From Gudongella sp046224405 (GTDB lineage: Bacteria; Bacillota; Clostridia; Tissierellales; Tissierellaceae), in the NCBI RefSeq assembly GCF_046224405.1, contig NZ_JBJXRK010000001.1, positions 1 through 64,000 on the forward strand: DNA of 64,000 nucleotides. The letters run 5' to 3'. Positions 8,021 through 15,686 of this stretch are shown in pieces. The position numbers and the translations under genes are program-made. Positions within the stretch are counted from its first letter, which is position 1; every line of letters begins with the position of its first letter. The notes below the pieces were generated by a model. It was not told the origin of the DNA. It made no database searches and was given only the letters and a program-made list of their open reading frames with translations.

Positions 8021-8497
8021 CTACAGGCTCATGTCCACGTGACAATAGCCGCCTGGATTCTTCTTCAGATAGTCCTGATGATACTCCTCAGCGGAGTAGT
8101 AGGAGCTTAGGGGCTCCATCTCTGTCACGATTGGCTCCCTGTACTGGTCTCTCACCTCTTCCATCTTCTTGAGGATAACTGGAACATCCCCTTCATCCAC
8201 GTAATATATTCCCGTTCTGTACTGGTTTCCGATGTCTCCACCCTGTCTGTTGAGAAGGGTTGGATCGATTATCTTAAAGAACTTCTCCAGTAGAAACTCC
8301 AAGGATACAGCATTTTCTTCATATTTCACGTAGGTTGTTTCCGCATGTCCAGTAGTTCCAGTGCAAACCTGCTCGTAGCTTGGGTTTTCTCTTCTACCGT
8401 TTGCATAGCCCACATCAGTGTCAACAACACCCTCTATTCTTGAAAAGTACTCCTCCACACCCCAGAAGCACCCTCCTGCAAGATAAATTTCCTTCAT
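8021..8497 (-). CDS. msrA: peptide-methionine (S)-sulfoxide reductase MsrA
   Basis: 158 residues. The catalytic Cys is C10 in GGCFWGVEEYF; the family blocks YANG, TGHAETTYVKYE and YRTGIYY follow. Many clostridial MsrA enzymes carry selenocysteine at the catalytic position, but here the codon is a normal Cys codon. The protein repairs Met-S-sulfoxide in proteins. It begins at ATG with GGAGGG upstream and is the first gene of the msrA-fRMsr unit, 13 bases downstream of lrgB, so it may be read with the lrgAB genes. Confidence 0.95.
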   Translation of the reverse strand: MKEIYLAGGCFWGVEEYFSRIEGVVDTDVGYANGRRENPSYEQVCTGTTGHAETTYVKYEENAVSLEFLLEKFFKIIDPTLLNRQGGDIGNQYRTGIYYVDEGDVPVILKKMEEVRDQYREPIVTEMEPLSSYYSAEEYHQDYLKKNPGGYCHVDMSL

Positions 8498-8510
8498 CGC
8501 TATCCCTCCA

Positions 8511-9209
8511 TTAAATTATATTCAATAGCCATAACACTCCCGGTACCATAAGCACCGTAACGATTCCTGCTACGCTTATTGCCAGGGAGCTCATTGCTCC
8601 TTCCACCTCTCCAAGCTCCATTGCCTTGGCAGTACCAACCGCATGAGAGGTGGTGCCAATAGCTATTCCCCGAGCGATGGGGTGATTCACTCCAAAAAGC
8701 TTAAGAAGCTTTTCTCCAAACATATACCCACTTATTCCCATCACCGACACAAAAATTGCTGTGAGGGCTGGATTTCCATCCAAGAGGGTGGAAATTTCCA
8801 TTGCGATGGGGGTTGTGGTGGATCTTGGCACCAGGGATGCAATCAAGAGTCTATCCAGTCCAAGAAGCCTTCCTGCCAACACCACAAAGATGATTCCCGC
8901 TGCAGACCCGACAACAATTCCCACAAGAATGGGGATTAGATTCCCCTTCAAAAGGGCCCTCTGCTTGTAAAGAGGCACTGCCAACACTACGGTTGCAGGT
9001 CCAAGGAAGAAGGTTATCATCTGTCCTCCAAGGTTATAGGTCTCATAATCAATGTCAAATGCCAACAGAATTCCCACTACTATGATCATTCCAACCAGGA
9101 GGGGATTAAGGAGCATGATCTTTGTCCTCCTTGCAATGTAGCTTGAGATGGTAAATGCCAGGATAGATATCCCAACTCCAAATATTGGCGTATTTATATA
9201 ATCCAGCAT
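8511..9209 (-). CDS. lrgB: LrgB/CidB family membrane protein
   Basis: 232 residues with about six hydrophobic segments and the LrgB signature regions (SLVPRSTTTPIAMEIS, GTTSHAVGTAKAMELGE). LrgB partners LrgA in holin-like systems linked to autolysis control and, in several Firmicutes, to pyruvate uptake. It overlaps the ribosome binding site region of lrgA's end by spacing only: lrgA stops four bases before the lrgB start, so translation is coupled. Confidence 0.92.
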   Translation of the reverse strand: MLDYINTPIFGVGISILAFTISSYIARRTKIMLLNPLLVGMIIVVGILLAFDIDYETYNLGGQMITFFLGPATVVLAVPLYKQRALLKGNLIPILVGIVVGSAAGIIFVVLAGRLLGLDRLLIASLVPRSTTTPIAMEISTLLDGNPALTAIFVSVMGISGYMFGEKLLKLFGVNHPIARGIAIGTTSHAVGTAKAMELGEVEGAMSSLAISVAGIVTVLMVPGVLWLLNII

Positions 9210-9213
9210 CCCA

Positions 9214-9573
9214 TCAGCCCTCCTTTCTCTCTCTTCGCCTTACAAGCCACTGAACTGTAAGTCCTGTTGTAACCATAACCACAACAAGGCTGACTCCCAG
9301 AATCAACAGAAGCCAAACCAGATTGTCCCCCAGAAGGTGGGCAACGGTTATTATCCCAACTACCGTAGGCAGAAAAAGAAAGGTCAGGTGTGCAAGAAGC
9401 ACATCTGAAATCCTCTCAACCAGCTTAAGGGGCAATATCCCCGTCAGGAGCAGAAGGAGGAGTAGAAGCATCCCAAGCACATTCCCTGGAAGGGAAAGGC
9501 CAAATACCCTCTGAATAGTCTGCCCTGCCCAAAGTATCAATAAAATCAGTCCCAATTGTTTCAATGCGGTCAT
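9214..9573 (-). CDS. lrgA: LrgA/CidA family holin-like protein
   Basis: 119 residues, four predicted membrane helices, with the CidA/LrgA opening ALKQLGLILLILWAGQ and the motif LPLPGNVLGMLLL in the form LSLPGNVLGMLLLL, ending in a basic tail RRRERKEG. It is the first gene of the lrgAB unit. The usual LytSR two-component regulator is not beside it in this window. Members oligomerise in the cytoplasmic membrane. Confidence 0.92.
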   Translation of the reverse strand: MTALKQLGLILLILWAGQTIQRVFGLSLPGNVLGMLLLLLLLLTGILPLKLVERISDVLLAHLTFLFLPTVVGIITVAHLLGDNLVWLLLILGVSLVVVMVTTGLTVQWLVRRRERKEG

Positions 9574-9602
9574 TAATTTTCATTCCCTTCTACAAAGAAA
9601 TA

Positions 9603-9618
9603 ACAGGGTAGCCCCTGT
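9603..9618 (-). terminator. terminator of the rubrerythrin-like gene
   Basis: Short stem ACAGGG / CCCTGT with a following T-rich stretch (TTATTTCTTTG) on the minus strand, 12 bases after the stop at 9630. Confidence 0.55.
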
Positions 9619-9629
9619 CATTTCAAATC

Positions 9630-10121
9630 TTAAAACGGTGCAAAGCCCTGGTCTGCCCACCAGTCTTCCTTGTACATGTTGTACTGCTCCGTAAACTGCT
9701 CAAGATGTACTCTTTCCCATTTTATCAATGTATCGTAAAGCTTTCTTGCCTGTTCAATTTCAGTTTCTTCCTTGGCCTTTGTATAGAAGTCAACCGAATC
9801 CTTTTCCATTTGGATTCCAATGCTGAAAACCGACATTGCCAATGATGTAAGGTCCTTGTCCAGCTTGTCCCACTTGTATATCCCCGGTGACGGAGGTCCC
9901 TCCATAAACGCCATTTCCTTTTCGTCCTCTATTCCATCCTTGATCTTTACAAACAAGGCTTCCAGGTATTCAATATGCTTTTTCTCCTCGCTTGCAAGCT
10001 CTAGAAATGCATCCCTGCTTCCGCCTTCCCCTGCCTGCTTGGCTGCCATCCTGTAGAATTCAAAGCCTTCTACCTCGTTCATGATAGCCTGCTTGATTAC
10101 CCTAAGCTCTTCCTTTAACAT
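9630..10121 (-). CDS. rubrerythrin/ferritin-like diiron protein
   Basis: 163 residues, all helical. It carries the ferritin-like Glu patterns of rubrerythrins: NEVEGFEFYRMAA and EEKKHIEYLEALF in the first helix pair, then EKDSVDFYTKA and KWERVHLEQF in the second. No C-terminal rubredoxin domain with CxxC pairs is present, so this is the short erythrin form. In anaerobes such proteins deal with peroxide or store iron. Monocistronic with its own short terminator; neighbours on both sides are stress related. Confidence 0.88.
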   Translation of the reverse strand: MLKEELRVIKQAIMNEVEGFEFYRMAAKQAGEGGSRDAFLELASEEKKHIEYLEALFVKIKDGIEDEKEMAFMEGPPSPGIYKWDKLDKDLTSLAMSVFSIGIQMEKDSVDFYTKAKEETEIEQARKLYDTLIKWERVHLEQFTEQYNMYKEDWWADQGFAPF

Positions 10122-10190
10122 ACGATCACCCTTTCTTTTTGATTACCCTTTCATTGATACCCAAATAATGGTGAAATAACGCGGTATTTT

Positions 10191-11540
10191 CTATTCCACA
10201 ATTCCCAATTCAATAATTGCCTCTCTTATTGTCTCCCTGTTTCTCAGCCAGTCCTCGTAGCTGTTCAGGGGACCTATGAGATGAAGCAGCCTGTTCCGGA
10301 GAGTTTCAATGGAGCAGTTGTTGATGAAGTCAATGCTGGCTTCCGGGTAGAAGCTTTCGTAGATGTACATGAGAAGGCAATCCTCAATATCACTTCTATC
10401 TGACTCCTGAAGCTTCATTCCATCCATTGCCCTTTGTACAATCTCTCGGTACCGGTATCTCAGGTAGTGCATAAAGCCCTCGAAATCCTCTGCATTTGTT
10501 CCCTCTTCAATTTCATATATTATCTTGAAGAACAGGTTCCACCTGAAGTCCTTGTTAACCACATCGAGAATCCTGTTTCCAAACCTCCTGGAGAACTGGT
10601 CGCTGTATGCAATCTCCCTGTCAAATTCTATATAGTTGTTGAACTCAATATCACTCTTGCCTATGTCATTAAGCCTGTTCATAACCCTCAGGAAGTTCTC
10701 GCTGTAGCTTCCGTTTCCATCCTCAACCCTCATAAACACAAAGTTGACGATTACATCAGTGGACTTCTTGAAATCAAGCACAAAGCCGACTTCATGCCGT
10801 ACTTTCACGATGTAAATATCATGGATTATCTTTGATAGCAGACTTTTCATCTGGGCCCTTTTGGCCGGTGTGCTGCTGGCATCCATGCTGCTGAGATGAT
10901 TGTATATCAGCATAAGCTGCCTGTCGATCATTGTAAGGTTGTCCTTGATGGATGACATTATGTCCCTGAAGAAATCCTCAGTGAGCATGTAGTTGAAGTT
11001 CTTGTAAAGAACCCTGTGGTCTATGTCTCCCCAGAACACATTTACCATGGATTTGATCTGAAGCTCAAAGTTGACCACAACACCCTCCTTGGAGTATTTG
11101 CCGTCAATCTTGTAGATCTCAAAGCCGTTTTTCTGTATCTGTGGCTGCTTCTCGTCAAGAAGCAGGGATATGCTCTCATTAAGAGGGTTGGAGTAGTAGC
11201 CCCCTTCCTCCCGCCTGTTGAAAAGCTTGACTATATCCTCGTATAACTTAGCCTCATCCTCTATAAACCTACATTCAATCCTGAAACCTATAAGGTCTGA
11301 AAGGTCATCCACAAGCTTCTGTGGCGTTTCAAACTTAAGGTAGAAATTGTGTCTAAGGATCTTCTCCTTGAGGCTTTCAGAGGACTTGATCCTGTAGTTT
11401 ACGTTCAAAAAATGGTCCTTTATAAACAGGCTGTCGTTGAAGAATTTTTCCAGTTCCCCAGCCACCCTGTCCAGCTCGTCAGACTTGTCCTCAATAAGGG
11501 ACAACGTTTCATCAATAAAATCAAATAGCTCTAGTTTCAT
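10191..11540 (-). CDS. large RelA/SpoT synthetase-domain protein
   Basis: 449 residues from the ATG at 11540, which has GGGAGGG at correct distance. The N-terminal half has the RelA/SpoT nucleotidyltransferase pattern: a helix with RIKSSESLKEKILR (about 58-71), the strand DLSDLIGFRIECRF, and the conserved ELQIKSMVNVFWGDIDHRVLYKNF. There is no HD hydrolase, TGS or ACT domain. The C-terminal half (about 240-449) is helical and unlike the short tails of the RelQ/RelP small synthetases, which total about 210-260 residues. It may make (p)ppGpp or a related nucleotide; that is inference from the domain. The promoter is probably at 11569-11597. Confidence 0.8.
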   Translation of the reverse strand: MKLELFDFIDETLSLIEDKSDELDRVAGELEKFFNDSLFIKDHFLNVNYRIKSSESLKEKILRHNFYLKFETPQKLVDDLSDLIGFRIECRFIEDEAKLYEDIVKLFNRREEGGYYSNPLNESISLLLDEKQPQIQKNGFEIYKIDGKYSKEGVVVNFELQIKSMVNVFWGDIDHRVLYKNFNYMLTEDFFRDIMSSIKDNLTMIDRQLMLIYNHLSSMDASSTPAKRAQMKSLLSKIIHDIYIVKVRHEVGFVLDFKKSTDVIVNFVFMRVEDGNGSYSENFLRVMNRLNDIGKSDIEFNNYIEFDREIAYSDQFSRRFGNRILDVVNKDFRWNLFFKIIYEIEEGTNAEDFEGFMHYLRYRYREIVQRAMDGMKLQESDRSDIEDCLLMYIYESFYPEASIDFINNCSIETLRNRLLHLIGPLNSYEDWLRNRETIREAIIELGIVE

Positions 11541-11568
11541 GTTAACCCTCCCCATAGGCTCTCTTCTT

Positions 11569-11597
11569 ATTATACCATACAGGTTGATGAGTTTGTA
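11569..11597 (-). promoter_or_regulatory. promoter of the RelA/SpoT-domain gene
   Basis: Minus strand TACAAA, 17 bases, TATAAT, with TGTATGG ahead of the -10 box; about 28 bases upstream of the start codon. Confidence 0.5.
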
Positions 11598-11615
11598 TCA
11601 TTAAAGGGATTGAAA

Positions 11616-11638
11616 ATCCCCCGGAATTTCCGGGGGAT
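11616..11638 (-). terminator. terminator of the nqrBCDEF operon
   Basis: ATCCCCCGG / CCGGGGGAT stem with a short loop, followed by TTTTCA on the minus strand, just after the nqrF stop codon. Confidence 0.85.
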
Positions 11639-11644
11639 CAATGT

Positions 11645-12742
11645 CTAGAATTTGTCGTAATAGATCAGATTTTCAGGCATTCCCTTCTCTGTAAGGCTCT
11701 TGACAACACTGTCAATCATAGGCTCATTACCGCAAAGGTAGGCCTCCTTGCCTTCGCCTTCATTGAGGAGTTCATCAATGGCGTTGTTTACACGGCCCTT
11801 GAATCCATCCCATTCATCCCCTTCTCCCACACGGGATAGGCAAGGGATAAACTCAAAGTCTGGTAGGTCCTCCTCCAACTCCTTAAAATAATCCAGCATA
11901 AAGAGGTCTGATGGAGTTTTCGCTCCAAAGTAGAATCTTGCCTTTCTGTTTATGCCCTTTGATCTCATGAAGTTCAGAAGGGACAGTATAGGTGCAACTC
12001 CGGTACCAACCGCAACCATGACCATTTCCCTGTCGTTGTCCTGGTAGTAGAAGTCTCCAAAGGGACCGTTTATGGTTACCTTGTCCCCAACCTCAAGATG
12101 GTGGTGAACGTAGGTTGTGGCAATACCCTCTGGAACAAAGCCGATTATAAGCTCAATGTATTCCTTCTCCAGTGGAGATGAGGCTATTGAGTAGGCTCTG
12201 TATACCTCCTCGTCGTTTCCTTCGTATAGAGGCGCCTTAAGCTGTACATACTGCCCTGGCTTGAAGCTGATCTCCTCTCCCTCTGGCAGCTTGAATCTAA
12301 GCTTCTTGATTACATCCGTCAGGTCTTCGATTGCCTCAACTGTAGCCTCGAATTCCTTGACGTTGAACAGCTCCTCAGGAATCTGTATCCTGATATCCTG
12401 CTTGACCTTGCACTGGCAGGAAAGCCTGACGTTGTCCGCAAGCTCCTCTTCAGTCATGAAGGGGGTCTCTGTTGCAAGAACAGGACCGCCACCTTCAAGG
12501 ACCTGCACCTTGCAGTAGCCACAGGTTCCCTTTCCGCCACAGGCGGAAGGGATGAAGATCTTCTCATCAATAAGTGTGGAAAGCAGTGATGAACCTCCGT
12601 TAACCGTGAACTGCTTGTCTTCGTTTATTGTCATTGTCACCTGACCGTAGTTTCCTATTGTTCTGTCAGCAATTGTCAAGAGGACTGCAAACAATGCTGT
12701 AATTACCGAAATGGATACGGTTGAGATTACTATTGAACTCAT
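11645..12742 (-). CDS. nqrF: Na+-NQR subunit F, NADH-oxidising flavo-iron-sulfur subunit
   Basis: 365 residues. One N-terminal membrane helix (about 5-27), then a plant-type [2Fe-2S] domain with cysteines 68, 74, 77 and 109, the same spacing as in characterised NqrF, then an FAD/NADH reductase module with RAYSIASSP (182-190) for flavin and VGTGVAPILSLL for NADH. In NQR this subunit takes the hydride from NADH and passes electrons to the membrane subunits. It is the last gene of the five-gene operon and ends in a terminator. Rnf complexes have no such subunit; they use RnfB and RnfC, neither of which is found here. Confidence 0.93.
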   Translation of the reverse strand: MSSIVISTVSISVITALFAVLLTIADRTIGNYGQVTMTINEDKQFTVNGGSSLLSTLIDEKIFIPSACGGKGTCGYCKVQVLEGGGPVLATETPFMTEEELADNVRLSCQCKVKQDIRIQIPEELFNVKEFEATVEAIEDLTDVIKKLRFKLPEGEEISFKPGQYVQLKAPLYEGNDEEVYRAYSIASSPLEKEYIELIIGFVPEGIATTYVHHHLEVGDKVTINGPFGDFYYQDNDREMVMVAVGTGVAPILSLLNFMRSKGINRKARFYFGAKTPSDLFMLDYFKELEEDLPDFEFIPCLSRVGEGDEWDGFKGRVNNAIDELLNEGEGKEAYLCGNEPMIDSVVKSLTEKGMPENLIYYDKF

Positions 12743-12753
12743 CTAATCCCCCC

Positions 12754-13344
12754 CTAAGATATTTGTACGATTCCTGAGAACCCTATAAATGCCAATGCCA
12801 TCAAGCCTGTAACTATCAGGGTGATGCCAGGGCCTTCAAGTCCCTTTGGAACGCTTGCTCTCTTGAGCTTCTGTCTGATTCCTGCAAGGGCAACAATTGC
12901 AAGGGTCCAACCAAGACCTGATCCAACTGCAAAGCCGAATGACTGCAGGAATGTGTAGTCACGGATTACCATAAACAATGATACACCAAGGATGGCGCAG
13001 TTTACGGTTATTAGCGGAAGGAATATACCAAGTGCATAGTAAAGGTTAGGTATGTATCTTTCCAGGATCATCTCAATAAGCTGTACAAAGGCAGCTATAC
13101 TGATGATGAATATGATGAATCTCAAAAACTCCAGATTATATGGAACCAGCAGGTAGTGGTAAACAAGATAGTTTATAATTGATGTACCTGCAAGTACAAA
13201 GGTTACAGCCTGTCCCAGACCCAGTGAAGTGTTTATCTCCTTGGAAACTGCAACAAAGGAGCACATTCCCAGGAAGTTGGACAGAATCATGTTGTTTGTG
13301 AAGATTGCTGCTATGAATATTACAAATGGATTCAGTTCAATCAT
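12754..13344 (-). CDS. nqrE: Na+-NQR subunit E / RnfA homologue
   Basis: 196 residues, six membrane helices. Conserved NqrE/RnfA features include MILSNFLGMCSFVAVSKEI and the LITVNCAILGVSLF segment, each with the membrane Cys that ligates the intramembrane iron centre shared with NqrD. Its start overlaps the end of nqrD by four bases (ATGA), so translation is coupled. Sequence alone does not separate NqrE from RnfA; the operon with nqrF decides. Confidence 0.93.
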   Translation of the reverse strand: MIELNPFVIFIAAIFTNNMILSNFLGMCSFVAVSKEINTSLGLGQAVTFVLAGTSIINYLVYHYLLVPYNLEFLRFIIFIISIAAFVQLIEMILERYIPNLYYALGIFLPLITVNCAILGVSLFMVIRDYTFLQSFGFAVGSGLGWTLAIVALAGIRQKLKRASVPKGLEGPGITLIVTGLMALAFIGFSGIVQIS

Positions 13345-13961
13345 GATTTAGCCCCCTCACTCTGATGCTTTTCCCTTAAGTTATATGCAATCCAGATTGC
13401 TATGGCCAACAGGAAGAATGCGCTTGGCGGCATTATCATGATTGTCCATGGAGTCCACCAGTCCCCAAATATCTGGATTCCAAACAGACTTCCGAATCCG
13501 AGAAGCTCTCTGAAGAATGCGATAAACAGAAGTACTCCAGTATATCCGATTCCGTTTGCAATCCCGTCAAGGAATGCAGGGAGCGGCGGGTTCTTCTGTG
13601 CATATGCCTCAGCACGACCCATTATGATACAGTTTGTTATAATCAAACCGATGTAGGGTCCCAGAGCCTTGCTCATTTCAGGCATGTATGCCTTAAGGAA
13701 TATATCTACCATTATTACATATGCCGCTATGATAAGAACCTGAACCATCATCCTGATGTGCTTTGGTGTGTAATGTCTGATTGCGGAAATGGTCAGTGAT
13801 GAAAACGCCGTTACAAATGTAAGTCCTATACCCATTACAAGGGAATTGACCAATAGGTTGGTTACGGCAAGGGCTGAGCATATTCCGATCAGCTGTCTTA
13901 GGATCGGGTTGTCAAGCCAGACACCCATTGAAAAAATCTCTTTTGATTTCTGTTTTGCCAT
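13341..13961 (-). CDS. nqrD: Na+-NQR subunit D / RnfE homologue
   Basis: 206 residues, six membrane helices. It contains the NqrD/RnfE motifs NPILRQLIGICSALAVTN and GLIITNCIIMGRAEAYA with the paired membrane cysteines for the shared iron site. Lies between nqrC (4-base gap) and nqrE (4-base overlap). Together D and E carry electrons across the membrane from NqrF to NqrC. Confidence 0.93.
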   Translation of the reverse strand: MAKQKSKEIFSMGVWLDNPILRQLIGICSALAVTNLLVNSLVMGIGLTFVTAFSSLTISAIRHYTPKHIRMMVQVLIIAAYVIMVDIFLKAYMPEMSKALGPYIGLIITNCIIMGRAEAYAQKNPPLPAFLDGIANGIGYTGVLLFIAFFRELLGFGSLFGIQIFGDWWTPWTIMIMPPSAFFLLAIAIWIAYNLREKHQSEGAKS

Positions 13962-13964
13962 GAC

Positions 13965-14555
13965 CTATTCCCCCCCTCTTTCCTGCAAGAAACTATGAAT
14001 GTCATCATTCATAAAGTTTGCAACTGATTTTGATGTCAAGGTTGCTCCAGCTATTGCATCCACGTTGCCGCCAGGAGCCGGGTTATAGACCACGTATTCC
14101 TCCTCAGAGGCATCCCCTATGTCAAGGTCCCTGAACTGGCTGAGGAATTCCTCCTCCTCAATCCTACCTCCAAGACCTGGTGTTTCCGACTGCTGGGTAA
14201 AGGTTAGACCAAGAATTGTATTGTAGTCCTCTGAGATTCCAACATACCCCACTATGCTACCCCACAGGCCGGACCCTGCAACAGGAAATGCGTAGCCCTC
14301 AAGGGAATCACCTTCGCGGTATATGTAAACATCGTCCTCCAGGGTTATCTTATTGTTGAAAAGCTCATCGACTGCCTGGACGCTATCATCCTCGTAGTCT
14401 ATGTCGAATACGTAAAGTATCTTTGTCTGCAGCTCGTACTCCTCATTCGCCGCCACCCTCTCAGCTGTTGAGTAGTCCATGTAGGCCAGTATAAAGGTGA
14501 AGATGGCAGTTAGGAGAGCCATGAAAACTATTGGGTACCAGAATGTCTTTTTCAT
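13965..14555 (-). CDS. nqrC: Na+-NQR subunit C / RnfG homologue with covalent FMN site
   Basis: 196 residues: one N-terminal membrane helix (about 7-27) and an extracytoplasmic FMN-binding domain. The flavin-transferase target sequence is DAIAGATLTS at 166-175, where T172 is the expected covalent FMN residue. NqrC of bacteria with full NQR is about 255 residues; at 196 this one is closer to RnfG in size. ApbE, the flavin transferase needed for it, is not in the window. Overlaps nqrB by four bases. Confidence 0.92.
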   Translation of the reverse strand: MKKTFWYPIVFMALLTAIFTFILAYMDYSTAERVAANEEYELQTKILYVFDIDYEDDSVQAVDELFNNKITLEDDVYIYREGDSLEGYAFPVAGSGLWGSIVGYVGISEDYNTILGLTFTQQSETPGLGGRIEEEEFLSQFRDLDIGDASEEEYVVYNPAPGGNVDAIAGATLTSKSVANFMNDDIHSFLQERGGE

Positions 14556-15535
14556 GCTGTCACCTCTTTCTTGCCTTCAGCCTTTTCCTTCCTGTAGTTC
14601 TTGTATGCCTTGATACTCTCGTCAATTATCGGCGAGAAGGTGTTGCCGATAAGTATGGCAAACATAACGCCCCCTGCAAACAGTGCAAAGCCCCTGATTA
14701 TTACAGTTACCACACCGATTATTATGCCGTAGATCCACTTGCCTTCCTTTGTCTTTGTCCCTGATACAGGGTCGGTTGCCATAAAGACAGTACCGAAGAG
14801 GAAGCCTCCTGCCACAAGCCCATAAAGTGGGTTTGGAACCGATGGAACTCCAGCAAAGTATAGGATTGAGCTTAAGGCTGTAAACCCAACCAGACAGCCC
14901 GCCATGATCTCCCATGAAGCAACCTTCTTGTAGATAAGGTATGCTCCGGCAAGAAGGACAAGAATCGCACTTGTCTCTCCAATAGACCCCGAAACGTTTC
15001 CAATAAGCAGGTCCATAAATGGAAGGGTCGCCCCTGAATCCCTGTAGAGAAGCATTGGGGTTGCTGTTGAAACCATCTCTATTCCCTCGTTAAGATATGT
15101 AGCGAAGCCTCCCGGAAATCCCATGGACGGGTTTGTCCATTGTATAGTAAGGGGCTCTGGGAATGAGACATAAACAAAAGCCCTGGCTACCAAGGCAGGA
15201 TTGAATATGTTCTTTCCGAAGCCTCCGAAGACCATCTTACCGAAAAGTACGCCAAAAACAATCCCCACAGCCGCTATCCAGAATGGCGTTGACGGCGGAA
15301 GGGTCATTGTATAAAGCATGCAGGTTATCAGGACCGCCTCCGAAATCTTTTTGTTGTTCTTCTTTTCGTAAAGGTATTCTGTTCCAATACCGAATACTCC
15401 AACCACAAATAACAATAATAATACCCTCAAACCGAAATAATATGTAGCCACCAGCAGAAGTGGAATAAGTGAGACTATTACAGTTCTCATCATTTTCTGC
15501 TTAATAAAGTATTTTGACACCAGATCTGAAAACAA
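14552..15535 (-). CDS. nqrB: Na+-NQR subunit B / RnfD homologue
   Basis: 327 residues, about nine to ten membrane helices. Family motifs are GGFGKNIFNPALVARAF (104-120), the flavinylation region EMVSTATPM with T159 as candidate FMN-Thr, and the late GNTFSPIID segment. NqrB of classical NQR is about 410 residues; at 327 this is RnfD-sized. Start is TTG with GGAGG seven bases upstream. It is the first gene of the operon, where nqrA (or rnfC) would be expected; instead there are 151 bases of promoter region and then the divergent namA. Confidence 0.92.
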   Translation of the reverse strand: MFSDLVSKYFIKQKMMRTVIVSLIPLLLVATYYFGLRVLLLLFVVGVFGIGTEYLYEKKNNKKISEAVLITCMLYTMTLPPSTPFWIAAVGIVFGVLFGKMVFGGFGKNIFNPALVARAFVYVSFPEPLTIQWTNPSMGFPGGFATYLNEGIEMVSTATPMLLYRDSGATLPFMDLLIGNVSGSIGETSAILVLLAGAYLIYKKVASWEIMAGCLVGFTALSSILYFAGVPSVPNPLYGLVAGGFLFGTVFMATDPVSGTKTKEGKWIYGIIIGVVTVIIRGFALFAGGVMFAILIGNTFSPIIDESIKAYKNYRKEKAEGKKEVTA

Positions 15536-15579
15536 AAGATCACCTCCAAGTTGATATAAGTAATAAATTCCATACTATA

Positions 15580-15609
15580 TTAATACCACATTTTGGATGA
15601 TTAATTCAA
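15580..15609 (-). promoter_or_regulatory. promoter of the nqrBCDEF operon
   Basis: Minus strand TTGAAT (15604-15609), 18 bases, TATTAA (15580-15585), with TGTGG just before the -10 box; 45 bases upstream of the nqrB start. It confirms that nqrB is the first gene of its transcript. Confidence 0.55.
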
Positions 15610-15655
15610 TATTATTTAGATACACAAAACTATTATGATATTATTACATAATTTA

Positions 15656-15666
15656 GTGGTATAAAT
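15656..15666 (+). promoter_or_regulatory. -10 region of namA
   Basis: GTGGTATAAAT, the mirror image of the nqrB -10 region across the divergent intergenic space. No convincing -35 box is visible 17 bases upstream, so the GTGG extension may matter. Confidence 0.4.
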
Positions 15667-15686
15667 ATGGACGAGGTGATAAAAGG

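Noticed and set aside
8466..8470. MsrA as a second selenoprotein
   Set aside because: The catalytic codon is Cys; no TGA is present in the motif GGCFWG.
15536..15686. A hidden nqrA or rnfC upstream of nqrB
   Set aside because: Only 151 bases, filled with divergent promoters, separate nqrB from namA.
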